Positions 1 to 4,302 of a stretch of DNA of 5,983 nt are shown here, piece after piece. Source of the DNA: a bacterium (GTDB taxonomy: Bacteria; UBP18; UBA7526); the NCBI GenBank assembly GCA_030619985.1, contig JAUXAI010000066.1, positions 1 through 5,983 of the forward strand, in the 5' to 3' direction. Position 1 is the first letter of the stretch. The number at the start of each line of letters is the position of its first letter. The position numbers and the translations under genes were made by a program. The notes beneath the pieces are model-generated. The model was not told the DNA's origin, did no database searches, and saw only the letters and a program-made list of their open reading frames with translations.

Positions 1-270
1 GTAGAAAAGGGCGAAGATAGCCCCGGTTAAAAGTTCAACTATGAAGTAGCGTGGCGATATCCTTTTCCCGCAGTCTCTGCATCTTCCTTTGAGGAGAAGA
101 TAACTTGTCAGGGGGATATTGTCATATCCCCTAATAGGGGCCTGGCAGTGAGGGCAAAAGGAGCGAGGGGTAATGATGGATTTATTCCGAGGAAGGCGCC
201 AGATGCAGACGTTCAAGAAGCTCCCCATACAGGTCCCGAAAATGAAGGCGACAATTGCTCTGAATATCAA
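1..270 (-). CDS. pilD: Prepilin peptidase (A24 family), N-terminal 90 residues; C-terminus outside window
   Basis: The enzyme sits in the inner membrane, cleaves the leader peptide of type IV prepilins or type II pseudopilins and, in the bifunctional form, N-methylates the new N-terminus. The visible part matches the N-terminal prepilin-peptidase domain: a hydrophobic first segment (residues 2-23) with [17 protein letters not shown] at 12-28, then a cytoplasmic loop with CPHC (39-42) and CRDC (64-67), the zinc-binding cysteine pairs of the family. [16 protein letters not shown] at 49-64 is the typical connecting block, and a second membrane segment begins near residue 76. The catalytic aspartates lie beyond the window. 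The start is TTG at 268-270. A TAA stop lies directly upstream in frame, GGAGG (276-280) is 5 bases away, and the next in-frame ATG would cut into the conserved GxxxGSFLN block. It lies downstream of aroE on the same strand, across a repeat tract. The family call is firm; pilD, gspO or comC naming depends on unseen neighbours. Confidence 0.93.
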   Translation of the reverse strand, partial: MIFRAIVAFIFGTCMGSFLNVCIWRLPRNKSIITPRSFCPHCQAPIRGYDNIPLTSYLLLKGRCRDCGKRISPRYFIVELLTGAIFALFY

Positions 271-275
271 TTATG

Positions 276-283
276 CCTCCTCG
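276..283 (-). promoter_or_regulatory. Ribosome binding site deciding the TTG start of the prepilin peptidase
   Basis: On the minus strand the sequence reads GAGGAGG, then five bases, then TTG. Because the in-frame codon just before TTG is TAA, this site fixes the start at 270. The site begins within a few bases of the end of the octamer repeat tract. Confidence 0.8.
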
Positions 284-286
284 TTT

Positions 287-370
287 AAGTTGATAAGTTA
301 ATAAGTTGACAAGTTGATAAGTTTCTTGGTAACTTGTATTCTTGTTGACTTGTTTCCTTGTTAACTAACT
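287..370. repeat. Period-8 octamer repeat tract with orientation switch, between aroE and the prepilin peptidase gene
   Basis: On the plus strand four consecutive octamers read AAGTTGAT (287), AAGTTAAT (295), AAGTTGAC (303) and AAGTTGAT (311), followed by a degraded unit, AAGTTTCT (319). After a short junction the motif appears in reverse-complement orientation: AACTTGTA (331), TTCTTGTT (339), GACTTGTT (347), TCCTTGTT (355) and AACTAACT (363). The two halves can pair; for example 296-305 and 357-366 are complementary with one mismatch. The tract contains the aroE stop codon (361-363) and its last codons, and ends just before the prepilin peptidase ribosome binding site. A second tract with the same architecture lies at 4303-4390. 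Function is unknown; a stem-loop in the intercistronic mRNA or a mobile palindromic repeat are both possible. Confidence 0.85.
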
Positions 371-1224
371 TGAGTTTTGAGTTCTTCTTCCAAGGCCCGA
401 GCCATTACTTCAATCGGTGCCTCCCGGCCGGTCCAGATGGTGAAGGCCAGAGCCCCCTGATAGAGGAGCATCCCCATCCCATTCAAGGTCTTGGCCCCTA
501 TCTCCTCTGCCTCGCTTAAGAGTCTAGTCTTCGAAGGATTATAGATTAAATCATAGACCAAAAGATTTGGATGAAGGAGTTTGGGATCGATGGGTGGGGG
601 ATCATCCGGCTTTATTCCAACTGGAGTAGCATTGATCAGGATATCTGCCTCCTTAATCTCTTTCTCCAGCCCCTCTTCTTTGAGCGCTGTGGCTTTCGCT
701 TCGGGAATATTCTTTTCGATGTGAGAGGCGAGATCCTGAGCCTTATCAAAGATGATATCGAAAAGATCGATTCCCTTTACTCCCTCCTTGGCAAGCTGGA
801 TGCTCACCGCTCGGCCAGCACCTCCAGCACCGATGATCACTACCTTCTTGCCTTTGGGATCGACCCCTGCCCCTTTCTTTAAGGAAGTAATGAATCCCTC
901 CCCATCTGTATTATATCCTATTAGTCTATTATCTCTAACCAAGATGGTATTTACAGCTCGAGTAAGTTCCGCCTCCTCAGTCACCTCATCCAGATATTCG
1001 CGAACCTTCTCCTTGTAGGGGAGGGTGACATTCACTCCCACTATGCCGAGGGCGGGTAGAGCCTTCAGGGCCCCTTTTAGATTATTCTCTTCAACAGGGA
1101 AGGGAAGATAGATATAATTAAGGTCCAGGTATTCGAAGGCCCTATTATGCATTGCTGGAGAGAGAGTATGTCCTATGGGATAACCAATGAGACCCACTAT
1201 CTTTGTCTCTCCATTGATCCTCAT
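361..1224 (-). CDS. aroE: Shikimate dehydrogenase (NADP-dependent)
   Basis: Reduces 3-dehydroshikimate to shikimate with NADPH in the cytoplasmic shikimate pathway. The 287 residues are normal for AroE. The substrate domain comes first, with IGYPIGHTLSPAMHN at 13-27 (T20 replaces the first of the two usual serines; S22 is kept) and NVTLPYKEKV at 65-74, where K71 is the catalytic lysine. RAVNT at 89-93 and GYNTDG at 103-108 follow, with D107 as the catalytic aspartate partner. The nucleotide-binding loop GAGGAGRA is at 132-139, then NATPVGI, and the C-terminal GMLLYQGALAF helix returns to the substrate domain. ATG at 1222-1224 lies three bases after the upstream gene's TAA, and the ribosome binding site GGGAGG overlaps that stop, so translation is probably coupled. 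The last codons (CAA GTT AGT TAA) run into the octamer repeat, so the C-terminal tip is repeat-derived. I see no broken motif and expect an active enzyme. Confidence 0.97.
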   Translation of the reverse strand: MRINGETKIVGLIGYPIGHTLSPAMHNRAFEYLDLNYIYLPFPVEENNLKGALKALPALGIVGVNVTLPYKEKVREYLDEVTEEAELTRAVNTILVRDNRLIGYNTDGEGFITSLKKGAGVDPKGKKVVIIGAGGAGRAVSIQLAKEGVKGIDLFDIIFDKAQDLASHIEKNIPEAKATALKEEGLEKEIKEADILINATPVGIKPDDPPPIDPKLLHPNLLVYDLIYNPSKTRLLSEAEEIGAKTLNGMGMLLYQGALAFTIWTGREAPIEVMARALEEELKTQVS

Positions 1225-1227
1225 TTT

Positions 1228-2535
1228 TTACCTCCCGCCGATCATCATCCCAGAGATATAGATAGAGGGTGAACCGATATTGCCCACGAAGCGCAGGTCA
1301 CTGCCCATCTCTTCTACAGAGTTCAAAAGTTCCATCAGGTTGCCGCTCATGGTTATCCCGCAGATAGGATAAGAGACCTCTCCTTTCTCAATCCACTGAC
1401 CATTTACTCCAATGGAAAAGTCGCCAGAGATGGGATCTGCGGTATGCATCCCCAAGGTCTCAGTAACATAGAGGCCCCTCCTTATCCCTTTGATTAACTC
1501 TTCTTGCGACCTTCTGCCGGGTGAAATAAATAGGTTGGTGGTTCCAATCCCGGGCAGGGACTTGAAAGAGCCCCTCATCCCATTTCCCGTAGAACTCTTT
1601 TTCTCTTTTGCTGCAGTATAGGTATTGTAGAGATAGCCTCTTAATATTCCCTTCTCAATGAGGGTCTTCCTTGATGTTGGCACTCCCTCATCGTCACAGG
1701 GAGCACTCCCCAAGCCTTCTTTTAAGGTGCCATCATCAATGATATTCAATTCAGGTGTGCCTATCCTCTTATCCAATTTAGCCCGGAACAGGGATCTCTT
1801 TCTCTGGACCGCCTCGGCACTTAGGGCGTTAGCGATTAATCCTGCAAAGCTGCTTCCTACTAAGGGATCTAGAAGTATCGATATCCTCTGGGTCTTTATC
1901 TTCTTAGCCCCTAGAAGGGAGAGGGCCTTCTGGGCCGCTCTCCTTCCCACCTCTTCTATCTTTAACTTCTCATAGAACCTTTGGATATCGAACTCCAACC
2001 CGCTCTGAGATTCTCTCTTCTCTTGAGCAATGGCCATAAGTGATATAGAGCAAGAGGTTCCAGAATAAGAGACCTCGAGCCCCTCAGAATTGCGGATGCT
2101 TATCCTATAGGTAGTATCATGATAGGCGGTCTTATAGACCTTTCTAATCCTTCTGTCATATTCTAAGGCAGCCCGGGAAGCCCTCTTTATCCTCTCAATC
2201 TTCTCCTTTAAAGATACTCTGTTTAAGTCCTTATCATAGATATTGACCTTGGGATAGGAAGAGGCTCTCTGGGGCAGGAGATTATACCTATCCTTAGTAG
2301 CGTATCTTGCATTTAGAGAAGCCTCTTCGATTGTCCTGTCTATTAGCCCAAGATCTGTGGTATAGCTAAAGCCCAGACCTCCTCTATCTATGACACGCAG
2401 GCCAAGGCCCTCTGCAGAGGCATGCTCTATGCTCTCTATCTTTTCGTCACTCAATTCAACAGTAAGGGAGTGGGCCTGGATTAGATATATCTCTGCTGGC
2501 TTAGCGATCTCTTTTACTATCTTATAAATATTCAT
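1228..2535 (-). CDS. pmbA: TldD/PmbA family protein, TldE (PmbA) type without metal-binding motif
   Basis: In characterised systems TldD and TldE (PmbA) form a heteromeric metalloprotease that cuts unstructured peptides and matures some modified peptides; TldD carries the HExxxH zinc site and TldE does not. This 435-residue protein spans the whole family fold. The N-terminal domain has the segment EGLGLRVIDRGGLGFSYTTD at 42-61. The C-terminal beta-rich domain starts near 216, with LLDPLVGSSFAGLIANALSA at 221-240, DDGT at 267-270, STGNGMRGSF at 315-324, and a family-typical end, GDFSIGVNG (371-379) and MSGNL (396-400). No HExxxH occurs at the position TldD would have it, so the PmbA/TldE assignment is favoured over TldD. 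No tldD partner is visible: the upstream gene is a small membrane protein, beyond a hairpin-rich gap. The ATG at 2535 has only a weak ribosome binding site. aroE follows after three bases. Confidence 0.92.
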   Translation of the reverse strand: MNIYKIVKEIAKPAEIYLIQAHSLTVELSDEKIESIEHASAEGLGLRVIDRGGLGFSYTTDLGLIDRTIEEASLNARYATKDRYNLLPQRASSYPKVNIYDKDLNRVSLKEKIERIKRASRAALEYDRRIRKVYKTAYHDTTYRISIRNSEGLEVSYSGTSCSISLMAIAQEKRESQSGLEFDIQRFYEKLKIEEVGRRAAQKALSLLGAKKIKTQRISILLDPLVGSSFAGLIANALSAEAVQRKRSLFRAKLDKRIGTPELNIIDDGTLKEGLGSAPCDDEGVPTSRKTLIEKGILRGYLYNTYTAAKEKKSSTGNGMRGSFKSLPGIGTTNLFISPGRRSQEELIKGIRRGLYVTETLGMHTADPISGDFSIGVNGQWIEKGEVSYPICGITMSGNLMELLNSVEEMGSDLRFVGNIGSPSIYISGMMIGGR

Positions 2536-2571
2536 CTCGATAAAAGAAAGGCCTTGGGAAGGTAAAAAGTC

Positions 2572-2603
2572 AAAAAATAAGAACCTGACTTCGTCAGAAC
2601 CTT
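2572..2603 (-). terminator. Candidate rho-independent terminator downstream of the small membrane protein gene
   Basis: Read on the minus strand, an imperfect stem (arms 2603-2593 and 2589-2579) closes a GAA triloop and is followed by A and then six T (2577-2572). The five pairs next to the loop are perfect (CTGAC/GTCAG). Further out, two positions are G-U wobbles only in minus-strand RNA and would be A-C mismatches in plus-strand RNA, with one U-U mismatch between them. This favours function in minus-strand transcripts. It would end transcription about 35 bases before the tldE-like gene, where I find no good promoter, so partial termination (attenuation) or a purely repeat-derived hairpin are alternatives. 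Confidence 0.55.
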
Positions 2604-2604
2604 G

Positions 2605-2637
2605 TTTTACTTATTGAAGTTCCGATACCTTAAAATA
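2605..2637. repeat. 33-bp imperfect-palindrome repeat, copy 1
   Basis: Identical to 2663-2695 except one base (T/C at the tenth position). The element begins TTTTA and ends TAAAATA, giving inverted ends, and has a core TATTG-AAGTTC-CGATA that can form a short stem (one G-T pair in this copy). The two copies flank the hairpin at 2638-2661, an arrangement similar to bacterial interspersed mosaic elements. No coding content. Confidence 0.85.
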
Positions 2638-2661
2638 ACGGCGCGCTTCGCTCTCCGCCGT
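2638..2661. repeat. 24-bp hairpin repeat (ACGGCG...CGCCGT type), copy 1
   Basis: Six-base outer arms ACGGCG and CGCCGT enclose an inner mini-hairpin GC-TTC-GC (GCGAAGC on the minus strand). A second copy at 3131-3154 differs at two positions, which are the two partners of one inner base pair (G-C here, A-T there). This suggests selection for, or inheritance as, a folded structure. Confidence 0.8.
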
Positions 2662-2662
2662 C

Positions 2663-2695
2663 TTTTACTTATCGAAGTTCCGATACCTTAAAATA
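2663..2695. repeat. 33-bp imperfect-palindrome repeat, copy 2
   Basis: Direct repeat of 2605-2637 with a 58-bp period and one mismatch. In this copy the core TATCG-AAGTTC-CGATA is a perfect five-base stem. A partial third copy of the 3' half is at 3245-3262. Confidence 0.85.
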
Positions 2696-2717
2696 GACCT
2701 CTTCCTCTTAAAAGAAT

Positions 2718-2732
2718 AAAGGTTTGGCCTTT
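2718..2732 (-). terminator. Weak hairpin right after the small membrane protein stop codon
   Basis: On the minus strand AAAGG and CCTTT pair around CCAAA, starting one base after the TAA stop (2734-2736), followed by the T-rich stretch ATTCTTTT. The stem is only five pairs, so this is at best a weak terminator. The stronger candidate for the same gene is at 2572-2603. Confidence 0.25.
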
Positions 2733-2733
2733 G

Positions 2734-2949
2734 TTATTTCGGACCCCTTGTAGCCCACCAGGCCCAGAGGAGAATGATGGCCCCGATGAGGAAAAAGCTT
2801 CCCGCTGCTAAACGATGGGTAAATGACCAACGATCCTCAAATAGAACTCTCTTCATAGCATTGTTAATCTTGATCACTACGTCTGGAACAGTAAAGTAGA
2901 GAAGGGCCAGAATTAAGGCAAAGATCCCTACGATTAAGAACCCAATCAT
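2734..2949 (-). CDS. Small two-helix membrane protein, unknown function
   Basis: I do not recognise a characterised family. The 71-residue product has a hydrophobic segment at 2-21 (IGFLIVGIFALILALLYF...), a polar and basic middle (KINNAMKRVLFEDRWSFTHR, 27-46), and a second hydrophobic segment at about 47-65 ending in WAWWATRG. Two transmembrane helices with a roughly 25-residue connecting segment are likely. The pattern of P-V-K-N followed by a KRVLF and arginine-rich loop resembles small uncharacterised membrane proteins I have seen in other bacteria, but I cannot name one. The start is ATG at 2949: a perfect AAAGGAGGT (2957-2965) lies seven bases upstream, whereas the GTG three codons earlier overlaps that site and cannot be used well. 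It is flanked on both sides by hairpin-rich spacers. The excellent ribosome binding site and intact frame argue that it is a real, well-translated gene. Confidence 0.8.
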   Translation of the reverse strand: MIGFLIVGIFALILALLYFTVPDVVIKINNAMKRVLFEDRWSFTHRLAAGSFFLIGAIILLWAWWATRGPK

Positions 2950-2956
2950 CTTCGTC

Positions 2957-2965
2957 ACCTCCTTT
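2957..2965 (-). promoter_or_regulatory. Full-length Shine-Dalgarno site of the small membrane protein gene
   Basis: AAAGGAGGT on the minus strand is a nine-base match to the usual anti-Shine-Dalgarno end of 16S rRNA, seven bases from the ATG at 2949. It decides the start against an in-frame GTG at 2956-2958. A small hairpin (2971-2987) lies five bases further upstream. Confidence 0.8.
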
Positions 2966-2970
2966 CAAGA

Positions 2971-2987
2971 TAACCCCTTCGGAGTTA
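2971..2987. repeat. Hairpin with TTC/GAA triloop
   Basis: TAACCCC and GGAGTTA pair with one mismatch around TTC. It lies immediately upstream of the Shine-Dalgarno site of the small gene, so folding in minus-strand mRNA could affect access to it. Confidence 0.6.
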
Positions 2988-2994
2988 CTTCCAT

Positions 2995-3019
2995 ACCCCG
3001 CACCTATTAGGTGCGGGGT
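2995..3019. repeat. Strong perfect hairpin, 11-bp stem and three-base loop
   Basis: ACCCCGCACCT and AGGTGCGGGGT are perfect reverse complements around ATT. It is GC-rich and the most stable-looking hairpin in the window. No T tract follows on either strand, so it is not a classic intrinsic terminator. A repeat unit or an mRNA stability/processing hairpin in the leader of the small gene are possible. Confidence 0.8.
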
Positions 3020-3021
3020 CA

Positions 3022-3058
3022 AGCGTTCCGTCCCGATTCGCTGGATCGGGACTCCGCT
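3022..3058. repeat. Inverted repeat with 8-bp core stem
   Basis: GTCCCGAT (3030-3037) and ATCGGGAC (3045-3052) pair perfectly around a seven-base loop, and AGCG (3022-3025) with CGCT (3055-3058) can extend the stem across an internal loop. A ten-base palindrome, CCCCTAGGGG, follows at 3064-3073. Confidence 0.7.
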
Positions 3059-3063
3059 GTTAC

Positions 3064-3073
3064 CCCCTAGGGG
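3064..3073. repeat. Perfect 10-bp palindrome
   Basis: CCCCTAGGGG reads identically on both strands and lies six bases after the preceding hairpin. No function can be assigned from the sequence. Confidence 0.45.
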
Positions 3074-3130
3074 AAATCAGATTATGGGCAAAGACAGACC
3101 CCCTAATCATCGGTAAATGCTTAATATTAA

Positions 3131-3154
3131 ACGGCGCACTTCGTTCTCCGCCGT
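3131..3154. repeat. 24-bp hairpin repeat (ACGGCG...CGCCGT type), copy 2
   Basis: Second copy of 2638-2661 with 22 of 24 bases identical. Both differences fall in one inner base pair next to the TTC loop (A-T here instead of G-C). AT-rich flanks (TTAATATTAA before; TTAAATATTAA from 3161) can extend the stem imperfectly, unlike at copy 1. Confidence 0.8.
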
Positions 3155-3157
3155 TGA

Positions 3158-3174
3158 TGATTAAATATTAATCA
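3158..3174. repeat. AT-rich hairpin, 7-bp stem
   Basis: TGATTAA and TTAATCA pair perfectly around ATA. It directly follows the second 24-bp hairpin and may belong to the same composite element. Confidence 0.5.
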
Positions 3175-3189
3175 ATTTAATGCTCTCTT

Positions 3190-3210
3190 CAATGCCAGCG
3201 AAGCGCATTG
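3190..3210. repeat. Hairpin with inner GCGAAGC mini-hairpin
   Basis: CAATGC (3190-3195) pairs with GCATTG (3205-3210). Inside, GC-GAA-GC (3198-3204) forms the same triloop as the 24-bp hairpin, here on the plus strand. It appears to be a diverged, inverted member of the same hairpin family. Confidence 0.65.
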
Positions 3211-3233
3211 GGTTCGAAATTTATGACTATGCC

Positions 3234-3262
3234 ATCACTTCGTGATTGAAATTCCGATACCT
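3234..3262. repeat. TTC-triloop hairpin joined to a partial third copy of the 33-bp element
   Basis: ATCAC-TTC-GTGAT (3234-3246) is a perfect five-base hairpin. Overlapping its end, 3245-3262 matches 2613-2630 at 17 of 18 bases (ATTGAA, then TTCCGATACCT). The joining of a triloop hairpin to the 33-bp element mirrors the arrangement at 2579-2637. Confidence 0.75.
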
Positions 3263-3291
3263 CACTCTGTTGATAGTAGCATAAACAGGAT

Positions 3292-3747
3292 TTAATTGTC
3301 AATGAGAAAGATCATGGCTACTTCATCACAATCGGGAAACTTTGGGCATCTAATGCATTCTCCCCATATCTTATGGGGCAATTTTTCTTTCTTAATTTTT
3401 TTAAAACCATTCCTCTTGAAGAATTTTTCTCGATTGGTGAGGGCGAAAACCCTCTTTATCCCCAAATCCTTTGCCTCTGAAAGAGCGCTTTGAAGGAGCC
3501 TGCTTCCTATCCTCCTCCTCCTTACTTTCCTATCGACTGCCAGGGATTTTATCTCTGCTAAGTCCTTCCAGCTAATATGGAGGGCACAGCATCCCAAGAG
3601 CTTCCCCTTCTCCTTCCAGACGAAGAAATCCCTCATATTTTCATATAATTCGTTCAGGGAGCGGGGAAGGAGGGCACCTTCCCGAGCATAGTGATTGATG
3701 AGCCTCTGTATCCCTTCAATGTCAGAAAACCTTGCTTTCTTAATCAT
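3292..3747 (-). CDS. GNAT N-acetyltransferase, short ArgA-like type
   Basis: A 151-residue single-domain acetyltransferase. Its sequence follows the short ArgA-like group, some members of which make N-acetylglutamate for arginine synthesis; that role is inferred here, not shown. Visible landmarks are LPRSLNELYENMRDFFVW at 27-44, LLGCCALHISWKDLAEIKSLAV at 50-71 (beta strands 3 and 4), the acetyl-CoA loop region VRRRRIGSRLL at 75-85, VFALTNREKFFKRNGF at 100-115, and a C-terminal PHKIWGECIRCPKFPDCDE with cysteines at 131, 134 and 140 that is characteristic of this group. The acetyl-CoA loop is odd: where the family usually has R/QGxG-I-G, this protein has four arginines encoded by AGG repeated four times (3511-3522). 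Its ATG overlaps the stop of the gamma subunit gene as ATGA and lacks a strong ribosome binding site, so it is probably translated by coupling to the oxidoreductase operon. Confidence 0.9.
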   Translation of the reverse strand: MIKKARFSDIEGIQRLINHYAREGALLPRSLNELYENMRDFFVWKEKGKLLGCCALHISWKDLAEIKSLAVDRKVRRRRIGSRLLQSALSEAKDLGIKRVFALTNREKFFKRNGFKKIKKEKLPHKIWGECIRCPKFPDCDEVAMIFLIDN

Positions 3748-4280
3748 TTAACGAGCTCGCTTCCTTTCTCAAGGGCCTTCTCATTTATCTCTAATAGGTC
3801 TTTCTTCTTCTCTCCTAAAATTTGGGGAAGAGATTTTATTATACTCTTCAGGGGGATTATTTTGCTCTTCTTTAAGTAAGCACCGAGGACAATCATATTG
3901 GCTACTTTGACGTTCCCTAATTTTATAGCCATCTCTGTGGCCGGGACCTCGGCTATCTCCAGATCCTTTCTCTCCACCCCCCTATCAACCAAGGAGGAAT
4001 TGAGAATCAAGAGGCCTTTCTCCCTCATCCTTTCTTCAAACTTATCAAGAGAGGGTTGGTTGAGGACGAGGCAAGAGGAAGGATGGGCCACCACTGGTGA
4101 GCCGATCTCCTCATCTGAGATAATCAGGCTACAGTTCGCCGTACCTCCCCTCATCTCTGCTCCATAGGAGGGGAAGAAAGTGACCTGGAGCCCCTCTAAC
4201 ATGGCCCCCTGGGCAAGCAGGCTTCCAGTAAACATGATCCCCTGGCCTCCAAAGCCAGCGATGACTATTTCCTTTCTCAT
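3744..4280 (-). CDS. korC: 2-oxoacid:ferredoxin oxidoreductase, gamma subunit
   Basis: The gamma domain of ferredoxin-dependent 2-oxoacid oxidoreductases helps form the coenzyme A-dependent catalytic assembly with the alpha and beta subunits in the cytoplasm. The 178 residues match a stand-alone gamma subunit. GFGGQGIMFTGSLLAQ at 9-24 is the family's N-terminal glycine loop, YGAEMRGGTANCSLIIS at 39-55 is the most diagnostic block, and NMIVLGAYL at 128-136 follows. A clear ribosome binding site (AGGAGAT) precedes the ATG by three bases. It follows the beta gene after a 98-bp spacer filled by an octamer repeat tract, and overlaps the acetyltransferase start by four bases. The symbol follows the kor naming for separate gamma subunits; from the alpha subunit the substrate is more likely branched-chain 2-oxoacids than 2-oxoglutarate. 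Confidence 0.93.
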   Translation of the reverse strand: MRKEIVIAGFGGQGIMFTGSLLAQGAMLEGLQVTFFPSYGAEMRGGTANCSLIISDEEIGSPVVAHPSSCLVLNQPSLDKFEERMREKGLLILNSSLVDRGVERKDLEIAEVPATEMAIKLGNVKVANMIVLGAYLKKSKIIPLKSIIKSLPQILGEKKKDLLEINEKALEKGSELVK

Positions 4281-4302
4281 ATTATCTCCTGTAAGGCGAT
4301 AT

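Larger units (their letters stand above)
2950..3291. other. 342-bp intergenic region made largely of short hairpins
   Basis: No gene is supported here. Apart from the ribosome binding site at 2957-2965, it holds at least seven separate inverted repeats (2971-2987, 2995-3019, 3022-3058, 3064-3073, 3131-3154, 3158-3174, 3190-3210, 3234-3246) and a partial copy of the 33-bp element (3245-3262). Frames on both strands are short and interrupted. None of the hairpins is followed by a clear T tract on either strand, so no terminator can be assigned. I see no convincing -35/-10 pair for the small gene. Confidence 0.8.

Noticed and set aside
287-370. Octamer tract considered as a CRISPR array
   Set aside because: There are no long identical repeats separated by unique spacers; units are eight bases with no spacers, and the orientation flips.
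571-1018. Plus-strand open frames opposite aroE (571-882 and 752-1018)
   Set aside because: They lie wholly inside aroE, whose catalytic and cofactor motifs are intact on the other strand. Their translations show no domain and they have no proper ribosome binding sites.
2536-2575. Minus-strand TTGACT after the T tract considered as a -35 box for pmbA
   Set aside because: No acceptable -10 box lies 16-18 bases downstream, and the transcript would start at or inside the start codon.
2956-2958. GTG as the start of the small membrane protein (74 residues)
   Set aside because: This GTG overlaps the Shine-Dalgarno sequence itself, leaving no spacer. ATG at 2947-2949 has the ideal seven-base spacing.
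2995-3019. Strong hairpin considered as a rho-independent terminator of the acetyltransferase operon
   Set aside because: No run of T follows the stem on either strand.
2987-3021. Minus-strand TTGACC ... TATGGA considered as a promoter for the small gene
   Set aside because: The spacing is 21 bases, outside the usual range, and the region between is the arms of the perfect hairpin.
3296-4167. Plus-strand open frames opposite the acetyltransferase and gamma subunit genes
   Set aside because: They are shadows of well-supported minus-strand genes with conserved motifs; the translations are low-complexity mixtures typical of antisense frames. The same applies to 1658-1975 and 5776-5964.
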